Below, one piece after another: positions 36,973 to 46,700 of a DNA stretch of 64,000 nt. The position numbers and the translations under genes are program-made. Within the stretch, counting starts at the first letter, position 1. Every line of letters starts with the position of its first letter. The stretch lies in NCBI RefSeq assembly GCF_002252505.1, contig NZ_NNRL01000163.1, positions 501,981 to 565,980 on the forward strand, in the 5' to 3' direction. The notes beneath the pieces were generated by a model. It did not search any database. It was not told where the DNA came from and saw only the letters and a program-made list of their open reading frames with translations. The DNA is from Brucella grignonensis (GTDB taxonomy: Bacteria > Pseudomonadota > Alphaproteobacteria > Rhizobiales > Rhizobiaceae).

Positions 36973-38064
36973 ATGACGCAGAGGGATGCAGGAATTCTGG
37001 CAGATGCGGATATTGCCGCGCTGTTTGAAAGCGATTTGCTCAAATCTGCGCGTCCATTAGATGTGGATCAGATTCAGCCTGCCAGCCTTGATCTGCGGTT
37101 GGGTGCGAAAGCCTATCGTGTGCGTGCATCCTTCATGCCCGGCCCTGGTACACCAGTTATCGACAAGCTCGAACGCCTCAAGCTGCACGAGATTGATCTG
37201 ACCGCTGGTGCCGTTCTTGAAACGGGCTGTGTCTACATTGTGCCATTGCTCGAAAGCCTGTCGCTTTCGCCGGAATTATCGGCTTCCGCCAATCCGAAAA
37301 GCTCGACCGGACGCCTTGATATCTTCACCCGCGTCATTGCCGATGGTGCGCAGGAGTTCGACAAGGTCCCGGCTGGTTATAAAGGCCCGCTTTATCTCGA
37401 AGTCAGCCCGCGGACTTTCCCGATTGTGGCCCGCACCGGGTCACGCCTGTCGCAAATCCGTTTCCGCAAGGGTCGTGCGCAACTGAGCGAAGCAGAACTC
37501 GCGACCCTTCATCAGAATGAAACGCTGGTTGCTTCTGAAATGCCGAATATTTCAGGTGGTGGTATCGCACTTTCGGTGGATCTATCAGGTGGTGAAGACA
37601 AGCTTATCGGCTATCGCGGTAAGCACCATACGGCTGTTGTGGATGTCGATAAGCGCGCCGCGCATGACGTGCTGGATTTCTGGGAGCCTATCTATGATCG
37701 CGGGTCACGAGAGCTCGTGCTCGACCCGGACGAATTCTACATCCTCGTTTCGCGTGAAGCCGTGCATGTGCCGCCGCTTTTCGCAGCTGAAATGACGCCT
37801 TTCGACCCGCTGGTCGGTGAATTCCGTGTGCATTATGCGGGCTTCTTTGATCCAGGTTTCGGTCACAGCTCCGCTGGTGGCACCGGAAGCCGTGCGGTTC
37901 TGGAAGTGCGCAGTCATGAAGTCCCGTTCATTCTCGAACATGGCCAGATTGTCGGCCGTCTTGTTTATGAGCATATGTTGAATCGCCCGAAGGCGCTTTA
38001 CGGTATCGATCTTGGATCGAACTATCAGGCGCAGCAACTCAAGCTCTCCAAGCATTTCCGGTGA
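36973..38064 (+). CDS. dcd: 2'-deoxycytidine 5'-triphosphate deaminase, long form
   Basis: A 363-residue protein of the long dCTP-deaminase family found in alphaproteobacteria. The N-terminal half has IQPASLDLRLGAKAYRVRASF and later NPKSSTGRLDIFTRVIADG; the second half (residues about 200-363) repeats the same dUTPase-like fold with AEMTPFDPLVGEFRVHYAGFFDPGFG. It should make dUTP from dCTP for thymidylate synthesis. It is almost twice the usual Dcd length (about 190), consistent with an internal duplication. It diverges from the metZ leader. Confidence 0.85.
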   Translation: MTQRDAGILADADIAALFESDLLKSARPLDVDQIQPASLDLRLGAKAYRVRASFMPGPGTPVIDKLERLKLHEIDLTAGAVLETGCVYIVPLLESLSLSPELSASANPKSSTGRLDIFTRVIADGAQEFDKVPAGYKGPLYLEVSPRTFPIVARTGSRLSQIRFRKGRAQLSEAELATLHQNETLVASEMPNISGGGIALSVDLSGGEDKLIGYRGKHHTAVVDVDKRAAHDVLDFWEPIYDRGSRELVLDPDEFYILVSREAVHVPPLFAAEMTPFDPLVGEFRVHYAGFFDPGFGHSSAGGTGSRAVLEVRSHEVPFILEHGQIVGRLVYEHMLNRPKALYGIDLGSNYQAQQLKLSKHFR

Positions 38065-38122
38065 TTGCACTCTTCCTGATCCCGCCTTTATAAATTAGGG
38101 ATGAGTGGAGGAGACCGGAAGA

Positions 38123-39121
38123 GTGAAGCATGGGAAGGATCAGGTGCGGGAAAACACGATAGACGTGTCAAAGCAGCGTCTATTGGTGGGTATTGTTGCG
38201 CTGCCGGGCTTTACACTGACAGCACTCAGTCTGTTTCTTGATCCGTTTCGGCTGGCAGCCGATGACCGTGATAAAAGCCGTCAGATCCGATGTGGGTGGA
38301 AAATCTGCACATTGTCGGGCGATCCGGTCACGTCCAGTTCCGGCATGGTCATTGAGCCGACCGCTCCCATCGGTGAACTTGATGAATGTGACTATGTGGC
38401 GGTGGTCGGCGGTTTGCTCGCGCAATATCGACCACGTCAGCAGGCGCTGATTGATCTTATCAAGCGGGCTGACAAACGTGGAAAGACGGTGGTCGGCCTT
38501 TGCACGGCAGCTTTCCTGCTTGCCGAAGGCGGGATACTTGATGATCGCAATTGCTGCGTAAGCTGGTTTCACCGCGACGATTTTCTTGATCTTTTCGACG
38601 GCCACACGGCTGATACGACCAGCCTTTTTCATCGTAGCGGTCGACACTATACCTGCGCAGGCGGACTGGGCGCAGCGTCACTTTCACTTTCGATCATTCA
38701 GAATGAAATCTCGGAGGAACTGGCGCGCAAAAGTGCGTCCATCCTGATGATCCCTTACGAGCTGGTGCGATCGGAGCAGCCAGCACTCAGCTTCAACGGC
38801 GTCCGCTCGCCGATGATCCGCAAGGCGATCCGCATTTTCGAGGAAACCCTGGAAGAGCCTGTGCCGATGATCGATGTGGCACGCAAGCTTGGCATTTCTG
38901 TACGCCAGATGGAGCGTGGCTTCCGCATGGCAGTGGGGCGTACTGCTTTCGAGGTGCGGGAGGAATTGCGGGTTAAGAAGGCGCGGGAATTGTTATCGGA
39001 AACCGGGCTGTCGCTTCTGGAAGTGGCCGTTGCCAGCGGCTTTACCGATACACGCAGCATGAACCGTTCGTTTATCAGGCAGAAGCAGAAAGCTCCGCGC
39101 GAATATCGTAAACAGCACTGA
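38123..39121 (+). CDS. GlxA/AraC-family regulator with DJ-1/PfpI domain
   Basis: About 332 residues: an N-terminal DJ-1/PfpI amidotransferase-like domain (LLVGIVALPGFTLTALSLFLDPFRLA; nucleophile-elbow Cys in VGLCTAAFLLAEGG) and a C-terminal AraC helix-turn-helix pair (VPMIDVARKLGISVRQMERGFRMAVG and LSLLEVAVASGFTDTRSMNRSFIRQ). GlxA-type proteins often control amine or glycine-betaine/carnitine catabolism. The start is GTG 38123, with GGAGGAG nine bases upstream. The gene follows dcd by 58 bp and is probably separate. Targets are not evident. Confidence 0.88.
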   Translation: MKHGKDQVRENTIDVSKQRLLVGIVALPGFTLTALSLFLDPFRLAADDRDKSRQIRCGWKICTLSGDPVTSSSGMVIEPTAPIGELDECDYVAVVGGLLAQYRPRQQALIDLIKRADKRGKTVVGLCTAAFLLAEGGILDDRNCCVSWFHRDDFLDLFDGHTADTTSLFHRSGRHYTCAGGLGAASLSLSIIQNEISEELARKSASILMIPYELVRSEQPALSFNGVRSPMIRKAIRIFEETLEEPVPMIDVARKLGISVRQMERGFRMAVGRTAFEVREELRVKKARELLSETGLSLLEVAVASGFTDTRSMNRSFIRQKQKAPREYRKQH

Positions 39122-39275
39122 ATTCCCGAGATAACTTGCGAATCCCACACTGACCTCCTATTTTCCGCGACGAAACTGCCGCTCTGGCAGAAGATGAAGC
39201 TTTCGTTTTTTACGCATGTCTTAACGGAAAACCGTTCCCACTTTTCCGAGATATGCTTTGACGCAGGAGATTTGC

Positions 39276-39542
39276 ATGTCTGATGGTGTGAACCGTTTTC
39301 TTGGCGATACGCCAGCGCGTGTACTGATCAAGCTTGTGCTGATCTCGCTTGTGGTTGGCGTGGTAATGAGCGCATTCCATTGGACACCGTATGATATTCT
39401 TTACGGCATCCGCGATTTCGTGCTGCGTCTGTGGAATATGGGCTTCTCAGCAATTGCCGGTTTTGCTGATTATCTCATTCTTGGTGCGGCAGTCGTCATT
39501 CCTGCCTTTATTTTGCTCCGTATCCTGAGTTACCGGAAATAA
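39276..39542 (+). CDS. Small membrane protein (DUF6460-like)
   Basis: An 88-residue protein with two predicted membrane helices (ARVLIKLVLISLVVGVVMSAF and ADYLILGAAVVIPAFILLRIL) separated by an amphipathic WTPYDILYGIRDF region. AGGAGAT sits 6 bases before ATG 39276. The sequence fits the rhizobial DUF6460 family, of unknown function. It ends with a basic SYRK tail. No operon partner is clear. Confidence 0.8.
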   Translation: MSDGVNRFLGDTPARVLIKLVLISLVVGVVMSAFHWTPYDILYGIRDFVLRLWNMGFSAIAGFADYLILGAAVVIPAFILLRILSYRK

Positions 39543-39544
39543 TC

Positions 39545-39593
39545 AGAGCATTTGAGCCAAAACTGCGATGCATTTTTGTGTCGACCAATGCTT
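39545..39593. repeat. Degenerate copy of palindromic repeat element A
   Basis: AGAGCATTT (39545-39553), GCCAAAACTGCGA inside, AATGCTT (39587-39593). It matches the 30223-30285 element at its ends and in the AAAACTGCG core; the right inner arm is decayed. Confidence 0.6.
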
Positions 39594-39621
39594 CAATTTG
39601 AATCGCTCAGAAACCGGAAAA

Positions 39622-40104
39622 ATGCAGCAGAACGAGACGTTTATTCTTTCCCGGCGTGGTTTTTTGACCCTCGCCGGTGGTGCGCTGGCTTTTGCCGCCT
39701 TACCTGCAGGCCTTGCAGGTGCCGCAGCAGACGTCGACCCGACAGACCTGTTCAATCAAATCCGCAAAGCCAACGGCCTGTCGTCGATGGCAACCGATAG
39801 CAAGCTCGAACAGGCAGCGCTTTATCAGGCACGGCGCATGGCGAGCTACGGCAAGATCGGCCACTCGGTTGGCTGGGGCAATGGCTTCGTGTCACGGCTG
39901 AAACAGGCAGGCATTCGCGGTCCCGCTGCGGAAAATGTCGCCGCTGGTCAGCCCAATACACAAACCGTCTTCGATGCCTGGATGAAATCGCCCGGTCATC
40001 GTAAAAACATGCTTGATCCGACTTTTCAGCATTACGGTCTCGCCTGGGCAACACCTGAAAATAATCCGCGTCGCATTTACTGGGCGATGATGTTGGGGCT
40101 TTAA
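39622..40104 (+). CDS. Tat-exported CAP-domain protein
   Basis: About 160 residues. The N-terminal SRRGFLTLAGGALAFAALPAGLAGA is a twin-arginine-like signal. The rest is a CAP/SCP domain: LFNQIRKANGLSSM, GHSVGWGNGF, AAENVAAG and WMKSPGHRKNMLDPTFQHYGLAW, with the conserved His and Glu residues present. CAP proteins of bacteria are periplasmic or secreted and their function is mostly unknown. ATG 39622 gives the best signal peptide; the 18-residue extension before it lies in repeat DNA. Confidence 0.85.
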   Translation: MQQNETFILSRRGFLTLAGGALAFAALPAGLAGAAADVDPTDLFNQIRKANGLSSMATDSKLEQAALYQARRMASYGKIGHSVGWGNGFVSRLKQAGIRGPAAENVAAGQPNTQTVFDAWMKSPGHRKNMLDPTFQHYGLAWATPENNPRRIYWAMMLGL

Positions 40105-40196
40105 CCCTACTGACATAATGCTGTCAGGCCTGCGACAATGCGGTGGCCGATTTCGCTGTCGTTTTGAATGATTCCAGAATAGAGCTTTTCCAATTA

Positions 40197-40240
40197 GCGC
40201 ATCCCGAAAAGTGAGGACCGGTTTTCGGACAAGATGCGCG
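40197..40240. repeat. Palindromic repeat, element B copy
   Basis: GCGCATC (40197-40203) and GATGCGC (40233-40239) as outer arms, CCGAAAA (40204-40210) and TTTTCGG (40222-40228) as inner arms. Same family as 30287-30324 and 55356-55402. It sits just before the MATE gene. Confidence 0.82.
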
Positions 40241-40271
40241 TTAGAATAATGACCAATATTCGGGGAAAGCC

Positions 40272-41645
40272 ATGGATCAGATGCCGCACGAAAAGAGCAT
40301 CGTTTCCAGACCATTTGAAGTGACCAATCGCATGGTGATGATGATCGCCGTGCCGATGACACTTGCTGCCGTTACTACGCCTTTGCTGGGCCTTGTCGAT
40401 ATGGGCGTGGTCGGGCAGATGGGACAGGCCGAACTGATTGGCGGACTTGCAATTGGCGCGCTGGTTTTCGATTTTCTGCTGACGATGTTCAGCTTCCTGC
40501 GTTCCGGCACGACCGGCCTTGTGGCACAAGCAATGGGTGCAGAGGATAAGGCGGAAGAACAGGCGATTTTCTGGCGCGCAATCATCATTGCAATCGTCGC
40601 TGGTGGGCTGATGATCCTGAGCCTGCCGCTTGTTCTCACTGTCGCTTCTGATTTTATTCATCCAACGCCTGCAACACAGGCAGCGATGGTGAGCTATGTT
40701 TCCATCCGCATGTTGTCGGCACCCGTCGCGCTGATCAATTATTCCGTGCTTGGTCTGCTGCTCGGTCGGGGGCAGGGCGTGCTCGGATTGAGCCTTCAGG
40801 TGCTTATCAATGGCATCAACATTGTGCTCTGCATCGTGCTCGGTCTGGAACTGGGTTGGGGTGTCGAAGGCGTTGCCTGGGCGACAGTGACCGGCGAAAC
40901 GGTGGCCGCTATTGTCGGGCTGTTTCTTGTCATGCGGCATTTCCACAGGCAAACGGGACGCCACCCGGATATCCGGAACATTCTGCACAAGGCTGGCATT
41001 GTGCGGATGATCGCGCTCAATCGCGACATCATGATCCGTTCGATCCTGCTTTTGACGGCTTTTGCTTTCTTCACGCGCGCGGGCTCGGAGCTTGGACCTG
41101 TGACGCTTGCAGCAAATGCGGTGCTGATGAATTTTTTCCTCATCTGCGGTTTCTTCCTCGATGGAATGGCCGCAGCTGTCGAGCAGATTGTTGGGCGTTC
41201 GGTCGGTGCGCGTCACAGCCCCGCTTTCGTGCGCGGCGCCAAGCTGACCTTTGTCTGGGGGCTGGTCATGGCCAGCGTGATTGCACTAATCCTGATGGTG
41301 TTCGGTGATGCCATTATCGGTCTGCTGTCAAAGGCTGCGGACGTGCGCGATGAGGCAATCAAATATCTGCCGTGGGCGGCATTGACGGGCCTCACGGGCC
41401 TGCTCGCCTTTCATATGGACGGCGTCTATATCGGTGCAACATGGTCGCGCGACATGCGCAACATGATGTTCTTCTCGCTCATATTTTTTCTGGCAGTGCT
41501 TTATGCAGCAAAGCCCGTGATGGGTAATCACGGGCTTTGGCTGGCAATCAATCTGTTTCTGTCGATCCGCGGTATAACACTTCTGACGCTGCTGCCGCGC
41601 AGATACAGGTCTGAATTTTTTGGAGCTTGCTCAAGCAAAGTTTAA
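40272..41645 (+). CDS. MATE-family efflux transporter (DinF-like)
   Basis: A 457-residue inner-membrane protein with twelve predicted helices in two related bundles. Typical motifs: TNRMVMMIAVPMTLAAVTTPLLGLVDMGVVGQMG, RSGTTGLVAQAMGAED and LLGRGQGVLGLSLQVLINGINIVLCI. Exports drugs or metabolites in exchange for Na+ or H+. The 3-prime end overlaps pyrD (convergent) by 4 bp, and a 13-bp perfect inverted repeat lies in its last 140 bp. Confidence 0.9.
   Translation: MDQMPHEKSIVSRPFEVTNRMVMMIAVPMTLAAVTTPLLGLVDMGVVGQMGQAELIGGLAIGALVFDFLLTMFSFLRSGTTGLVAQAMGAEDKAEEQAIFWRAIIIAIVAGGLMILSLPLVLTVASDFIHPTPATQAAMVSYVSIRMLSAPVALINYSVLGLLLGRGQGVLGLSLQVLINGINIVLCIVLGLELGWGVEGVAWATVTGETVAAIVGLFLVMRHFHRQTGRHPDIRNILHKAGIVRMIALNRDIMIRSILLLTAFAFFTRAGSELGPVTLAANAVLMNFFLICGFFLDGMAAAVEQIVGRSVGARHSPAFVRGAKLTFVWGLVMASVIALILMVFGDAIIGLLSKAADVRDEAIKYLPWAALTGLTGLLAFHMDGVYIGATWSRDMRNMMFFSLIFFLAVLYAAKPVMGNHGLWLAINLFLSIRGITLLTLLPRRYRSEFFGACSSKV
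41509..41539. other. 13-bp perfect inverted repeat inside the MATE gene
   Basis: CAAAGCCCGTGAT (41509-41521) and ATCACGGGCTTTG (41527-41539), loop of five. On the minus strand it lies about 100 bases past the pyrD stop. It may act as pyrD transcript end hidden in an opposing gene, though it has no U-run. Confidence 0.55.
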
Positions 41646-42736
41646 TCAGGAAGGCGGCGTTCGGCCCACTCTTTGGTGTCGCGGTCACGCAACGCGGCAA
41701 TGTTGGTGACACCTTCGGCTTTTACGGCTTTGGAAAGCCCGCGCAGGATTTCTGATGCGAGACCCGGACCGCGATAGATCATGCCGGTGTAAAGCTGCAC
41801 CAGATCGGCACCAGCCTTGATCTTGGTGAGTGCGGTTTCGGCGCTGTCGATGCCACCCACGCCGATCAGAGGCATGTCAGGGCCGATGCGTTCGCGCATA
41901 CGGGCCAGAATAATGGTCGAACGCTCAAAAAGCGGTGCGCCGGAAAGGCCGCCGGTTTCTTCGCGGTTCTCTGTGCTTTTCAAGCCTGCGCGTGAAAGCG
42001 TGGTGTTGGAAACGATGATGCCGTCGAGCTTCTGCTCCGTGGCTTCGGCTGCAATATCGTCCAACTCTTCATCACTGAGATCGGGTGCGATCTTGAGGAA
42101 GACGGGTCGTTTCAGCGTGCACATCTCGCCTTCTTCGTCCCGTGCTTCAAGGACGCGCGAAAGCAATTCGCGCAGCGCCTCACGCGACTGAAGGTTGCGC
42201 AAGCCCGGCGTGTTGGGCGACGAAATATTGACGGTAAAATAACGCGCAAGCTGATAGAACTTGCGGATACCGGCCACATAATCGCCGATACGATCTTCGG
42301 CATCCTTGTTGGCACCGATGTTCACGCCGACAATGCCACTTTTGCCTGCACGCTGTGACAGTCGCTTGAAAGCTGCATCATGGCCTTCATTGTTGAAGCC
42401 AAGGCGGTTGATGACGCCGTGATCGTCTACCAGGCGGAAAATACGTGGACGCGGATTGCCGCTCTGTGGACGCGGGGTGATTGTTCCGACTTCTGTGAAG
42501 CCGAAACCAATTTTCAGAAGCGCATCCGGTACTTCAGCATTCTTGTCATAGCCTGCGGCCATTCCCAGTGGATTCGGGAATTGCAGTCCTGCTATCTTGA
42601 CCGAAAGCGCAGGGTCATTGGAGCAGCTGCATGTGACGATACCTGTCTTTAGGCCAGCAATGGACAAACCATGCGCCTGTTCGGCATCGAGCGAGAACAA
42701 TGCACGCCGTCCGATAAGTTCAAAAAGCCCGCTCAT
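41642..42736 (-). CDS. pyrD: Dihydroorotate dehydrogenase (quinone), class 2
   Basis: A 364-residue membrane-associated FMN enzyme of pyrimidine synthesis that passes electrons to quinone. The N-terminal helix (LFSLDAEQAHGLSIAGLKTG), FPNPLGMAAGYDKNAEV, the catalytic Ser in VNISSPNTPGLRNLQ, the Lys in FLKIAPDLSDEEL and the C-terminal GGIDSAETALTKIKAGADLVQLYTG are all class 2 features. Its start codon overlaps the DUF952 gene stop by 4 bp, so the two are coupled. Confidence 0.96.
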   Translation of the reverse strand: MSGLFELIGRRALFSLDAEQAHGLSIAGLKTGIVTCSCSNDPALSVKIAGLQFPNPLGMAAGYDKNAEVPDALLKIGFGFTEVGTITPRPQSGNPRPRIFRLVDDHGVINRLGFNNEGHDAAFKRLSQRAGKSGIVGVNIGANKDAEDRIGDYVAGIRKFYQLARYFTVNISSPNTPGLRNLQSREALRELLSRVLEARDEEGEMCTLKRPVFLKIAPDLSDEELDDIAAEATEQKLDGIIVSNTTLSRAGLKSTENREETGGLSGAPLFERSTIILARMRERIGPDMPLIGVGGIDSAETALTKIKAGADLVQLYTGMIYRGPGLASEILRGLSKAVKAEGVTNIAALRDRDTKEWAERRLPD

Positions 42737-43086
42737 TTATCCTCAAGCTCCGGAAAGATATGGAGACCATCTTTGTCGAGTGGCAATGGCTCAACTTTCG
42801 TGACTGCCGACATTGGCAGCACCGCATAAAGATGCGGAAACAGCGCCCCGCCGCGCGAGGTTTCATATTTCAGCGCATCGCCTAAGGCGGCCACATCCAC
42901 GCTTACCAGCAGCAGATCCGTTTGCCCGGCAAAATGTTTGGCGGCTGTTTCGCGCACCTGTTCATAGGTGGAGAAATGGATATAGCCATCGGCAATATCA
43001 ACCGGTGCCCCGGTAAAAATGCCAGCCTCTTCTGCCTGCGCCCAGAGATCGCGCGGGGCGATCTTGTAGATGGTCGTTTTGGTCAT
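42733..43086 (-). CDS. DUF952 family protein
   Basis: A 117-residue protein that matches the DUF952 pattern: IYKIAPRDLWAQAEEAGIFTGAPVDIADGYIHFSTYEQVRETAAKHF and then LLLVSVDVAALGDALKYE, with ALFPHLYAVLPM. This fold is related to ADP-ribosylation-type or small-molecule-binding proteins; function unknown. It precedes pyrD in the same operon with a 4-bp overlap. Confidence 0.9.
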   Translation of the reverse strand: MTKTTIYKIAPRDLWAQAEEAGIFTGAPVDIADGYIHFSTYEQVRETAAKHFAGQTDLLLVSVDVAALGDALKYETSRGGALFPHLYAVLPMSAVTKVEPLPLDKDGLHIFPELEDK

Positions 43087-43201
43087 GGCTGCTCTCTAGA
43101 CCGAATTAACTAGAAAATCAAAGCATGACATGTTCGTTTTTCTTTCATAGTTCCCATATGTTGGGTGGACGCTTTAAACGTGCTCTGAAGGAGATCGAAC
43201 C

Positions 43202-43651
43202 ATGTCTGGCAAAACCATGCCTCTATTTCGCACATTAGCAGCCGTTTCATTGCTTGGTACAAGCTTTGTTGCAAGCAGTGCTTATGCTGAGGATAATGGG
43301 CGTTATCGCCTTGAAGGCACCGAAACAGGCTATGTTCGGCTCGATACGCGCACCGGTGCGCTGTCGGTTTGTAACGAGCAACAGGGACAGCTTATCTGCA
43401 AGATGGCGACCGAGGATCGGGAAGCTTACGAAAATGATATTGCTGATTTGCAGGATCGGGTGAAGAAACTCGAGGACAAGGTTACAGCCCTTGAAGCAGG
43501 CGGCGCGTCCGCGACAGCGTCCAAGCTGCCAACAGATGCGGAGTTTGAGCAGTCTCTTGGCTATATGGAACGTTTCATGCGCCGTTTCATGGACGTTGCG
43601 AAGAGTTTCGACAGTGAATCGGAGAAGTCAACGGGTGGCGCTCAACAGTGA
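43202..43651 (+). CDS. Exported coiled-coil protein, unknown
   Basis: A 149-residue protein. The signal peptide (RTLAAVSLLGTSFVASSAYAE) implies periplasmic location. Residues 35-60 hold a short YRLEGTETGYVRLDTRTGALSVC segment and a Cys pair (SVCNEQQGQLIC). A coiled coil follows (YENDIADLQDRVKKLEDKV). The C-terminus is polar and Ser/Glu-rich. The GAAGGAGA ribosome site is good. I know similar small exported proteins in Rhizobiales but no function. It precedes the large hybrid kinase by 106 bp. Confidence 0.75.
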   Translation: MSGKTMPLFRTLAAVSLLGTSFVASSAYAEDNGRYRLEGTETGYVRLDTRTGALSVCNEQQGQLICKMATEDREAYENDIADLQDRVKKLEDKVTALEAGGASATASKLPTDAEFEQSLGYMERFMRRFMDVAKSFDSESEKSTGGAQQ

Positions 43652-43757
43652 TCATTTGATATTTTAGTAGCCCTTGCGCGCTGCCTATGAAAATGCTTGC
43701 CTTCCCATGTTTGCTTCCTCCAATTAGTGGGAAATAACAGGGGAGGATGGTCCGGCA

Positions 43758-46700
43758 ATGCAGGGCTGGGGAATTATAGGCGCGGCCTTTTTATATCTGT
43801 TGATGCTGTTTGCTGTTGCAAGCATCGGCGACAGGCGCACCGCGCGCTGGAGTAGCGCTCCACGCCCCTACATTTACGCACTCAGCCTCGCGGTTTACTG
43901 CACGTCATGGACATTCTTCGGTTCGGTTGGCCTCTCGGCGCAGCGTGGGCTCGAGTTTCTGGGCATCTATATCGGTCCAATTCTGGTCTTCACGCTCGGC
44001 AATCGCCTGTTGCGCCACATCGTGCGATTGGCGAAGTCAGAACACATTACCTCCATCGCTGACTTTCTGGCTGCCCGTTATGGCAAGAGCTTTGGTGTGG
44101 CCTCGCTTGCTACCTGTATCGCAGCTGTCGGCTCCATTCCCTATATCGCGCTGCAACTTAAAGCCGTTTCCGGCAGCGTCGGGCTGGTGATGGAGCATTA
44201 TGGCTCGGCCTTTGATCCGTCCTCGTTTGTCTTTGGCGATATTTCCCTGCCGGTGGCTGCCGTTCTGGCAGTCTTCGCCATTCTGTTCGGCACGCGTCAC
44301 ACGGATGCGACCGAACATCAGAACGGCCTTATACTGGCGGTTGCACTTGAATCAGTCATCAAACTTTCCGCATTTCTTGCAGTTGGTTTTGCCTGCACCT
44401 TCTTTGTTTTTGGCTCGCCGGGAGAATTGATCGAGAAGATTTCGCAATCGCCAGCAGCCCTTGATGCCTTTCACTATGAAACCTCAATCGGTACGTGGAT
44501 CGTGCATACGACGTTAAGTGCCGCCGCCATCATCATGCTGCCGCGCCAGTTTCATGTGACGGTTGTTGAAAGCCGCAGCGAGAAAGAACTGCGTACCGCC
44601 TCATGGCTGTTTCCGCTTTATCTGATCCTGATCAATATTTTCGTTTTCCCGATTGCACTCATCGGCGTCATGACGCTTGGCAATACAGTCAGTGGTGATC
44701 TTTACGTGCTGGCGCTACCACTATCTGCCGGCGCTCACGGACTGGCGTTGATAGCCTTTCTCGGCGGGCTTTCTGCGGCGACGGCGATGGTCATCGTGGC
44801 TTGCGTGGCGTTGGCGGTCATGATCTCCAATCACCTTGTGCTGCCGCTTATCATCCGCAGGCTTGCTGTTCGCCATCCGACTGAACAACGCGACCTGACG
44901 ATGATCATTCTCAATACGCGACGATTGACGATCATCGGCATTCTGGCGCTGGCATTCGTCTACTACCGTATGGCTTCGAATAATATTCATCTCGCATCCA
45001 TCGGTCTTATATCTTTTGCAGCCATTGCACAGTTCATGCCCTCGTTCATCGGTGGGTTGTTCTGGCGCAATGCCAATGGACGTGGCGCAATGCTCGGCCT
45101 GTCTGCTGGCTTTCTGATCTGGGCCTATACGTTGCTTCTGCCGACCATGGCTCCGGAAGACGCTGAGATCCTGCGCGAAGGCTTTCTTGGTTTTACTGCA
45201 TTAAGACCTGAGGCCTTGTTCGGCACTGATGCTTTGCCTTTGACCAATGGCGTCATGTGGAGCCTTGCGGCTAACACCTTGTTTTACGTTCTTGGCTCAC
45301 TTTCGCGTGCTTCCACACCGCTTGAACGTATTCAGGCGAGCATTTTCCTACCGCGCTATTTCATTGGCACACCGACTCTCAAGCGCTTTCGGACAACGGT
45401 TACGGTCGCAGAGCTCAAAGCAACCATGGCCCGCTATCTCGGAGCCGAACGTGTTGAGCGGGCTTTCCTGCGTTTTGAAGGGCGTGAGCAGCGTAGGCTT
45501 GATCCCGGCATGACGGTGGACACACCATTGATCCGCTATGCGGAGCAATTGCTGGGCACTGCAGTCGGTTCCTCGTCGGCGCGGCTTGTCCTGTCGTTGC
45601 TTCTCCAACGCAACGACGCCTCTGCGCGCGACGCACGGCAATTGCTTGATGATGCGTCCGTCGCCCTGCAACAAAACCGCGATCTTTTGCAAATCGCGCT
45701 CGATCAGATGGATCAGGGCATAACGGTGCTCGATAAGGATCTGCGGCTGACATGCTGGAACCGTCAGTTCCGCACTCTCTTTGATCTACCTGATGAAGTG
45801 ATGCAGGTCAGTATTCCGGTGTCCGAAATCGTGGAACATCTGGCCAGCAGCGGCGATCTTGCCGTCAACGCACAGAATTCAGTCATACGATCTCTTGCAA
45901 CGCTCAGACAGCCATGGCGCATGACGCTGAAATCGACCGGGAAGGTCTTGGAGATCAATTCCAATCCCATGCCGGATGGGGGGCTTGTCGCAACTTATAC
46001 AGATATTACTGCCGAAGTTGAGGCCGATCTGATGCGCCAGAAGGCGGCCGAAGTTCTTGAACAGCGCGTCGCGGACCGTACTGCCGAGCTGACGCATGTG
46101 AACCAGAAGCTCGCGAAGGCGCAATCCGCTGCTGAGGAAGCCAACCTTGGCAAGACACGGTTTCTGGCCGCAGCTGGCCATGACATTTTGCAGCCGCTCA
46201 ATGCTGCAAGGCTTTACAGCACGGCGCTGACAGAAAAGCTGGGCCGTGCAGAAACGAGCCAGCTCGCGCGTAACATCGATTCTTCACTTGAATCGGTCGA
46301 GGCGATCCTGGGCATGGTGCTCGATATATCGCGGCTCGATACGGGCGCACTCAAGCCGGAAGTTTCGGTTTTCCGTCTTGATAAGCTTCTAAGTCAGATT
46401 GCAACGGATTTTACGCCGATGGCGCGCAAAAAAGGGCTTAAACTCCGCGTGGTGCCATCGAGTATCGTGGTGAAGACAGATCGCAACATGTTGCGACGTC
46501 TCATCCAGAATCTGGTTTCAAATGCAATCAAATATAGCCGCAAGGGTGGCATTCTGTTCGGTGTTCGCCGACGTGGCGATTTTATTGAATTGCAAGTGCT
46601 TGATACCGGTATTGGTATCCCGCAACAGAAACTGAAACTGGTTTTCCGCGAGTTCACCCGTCTTGATGAAGGCATGCGTGAGGCGGAAGGCCTTGGCTTA

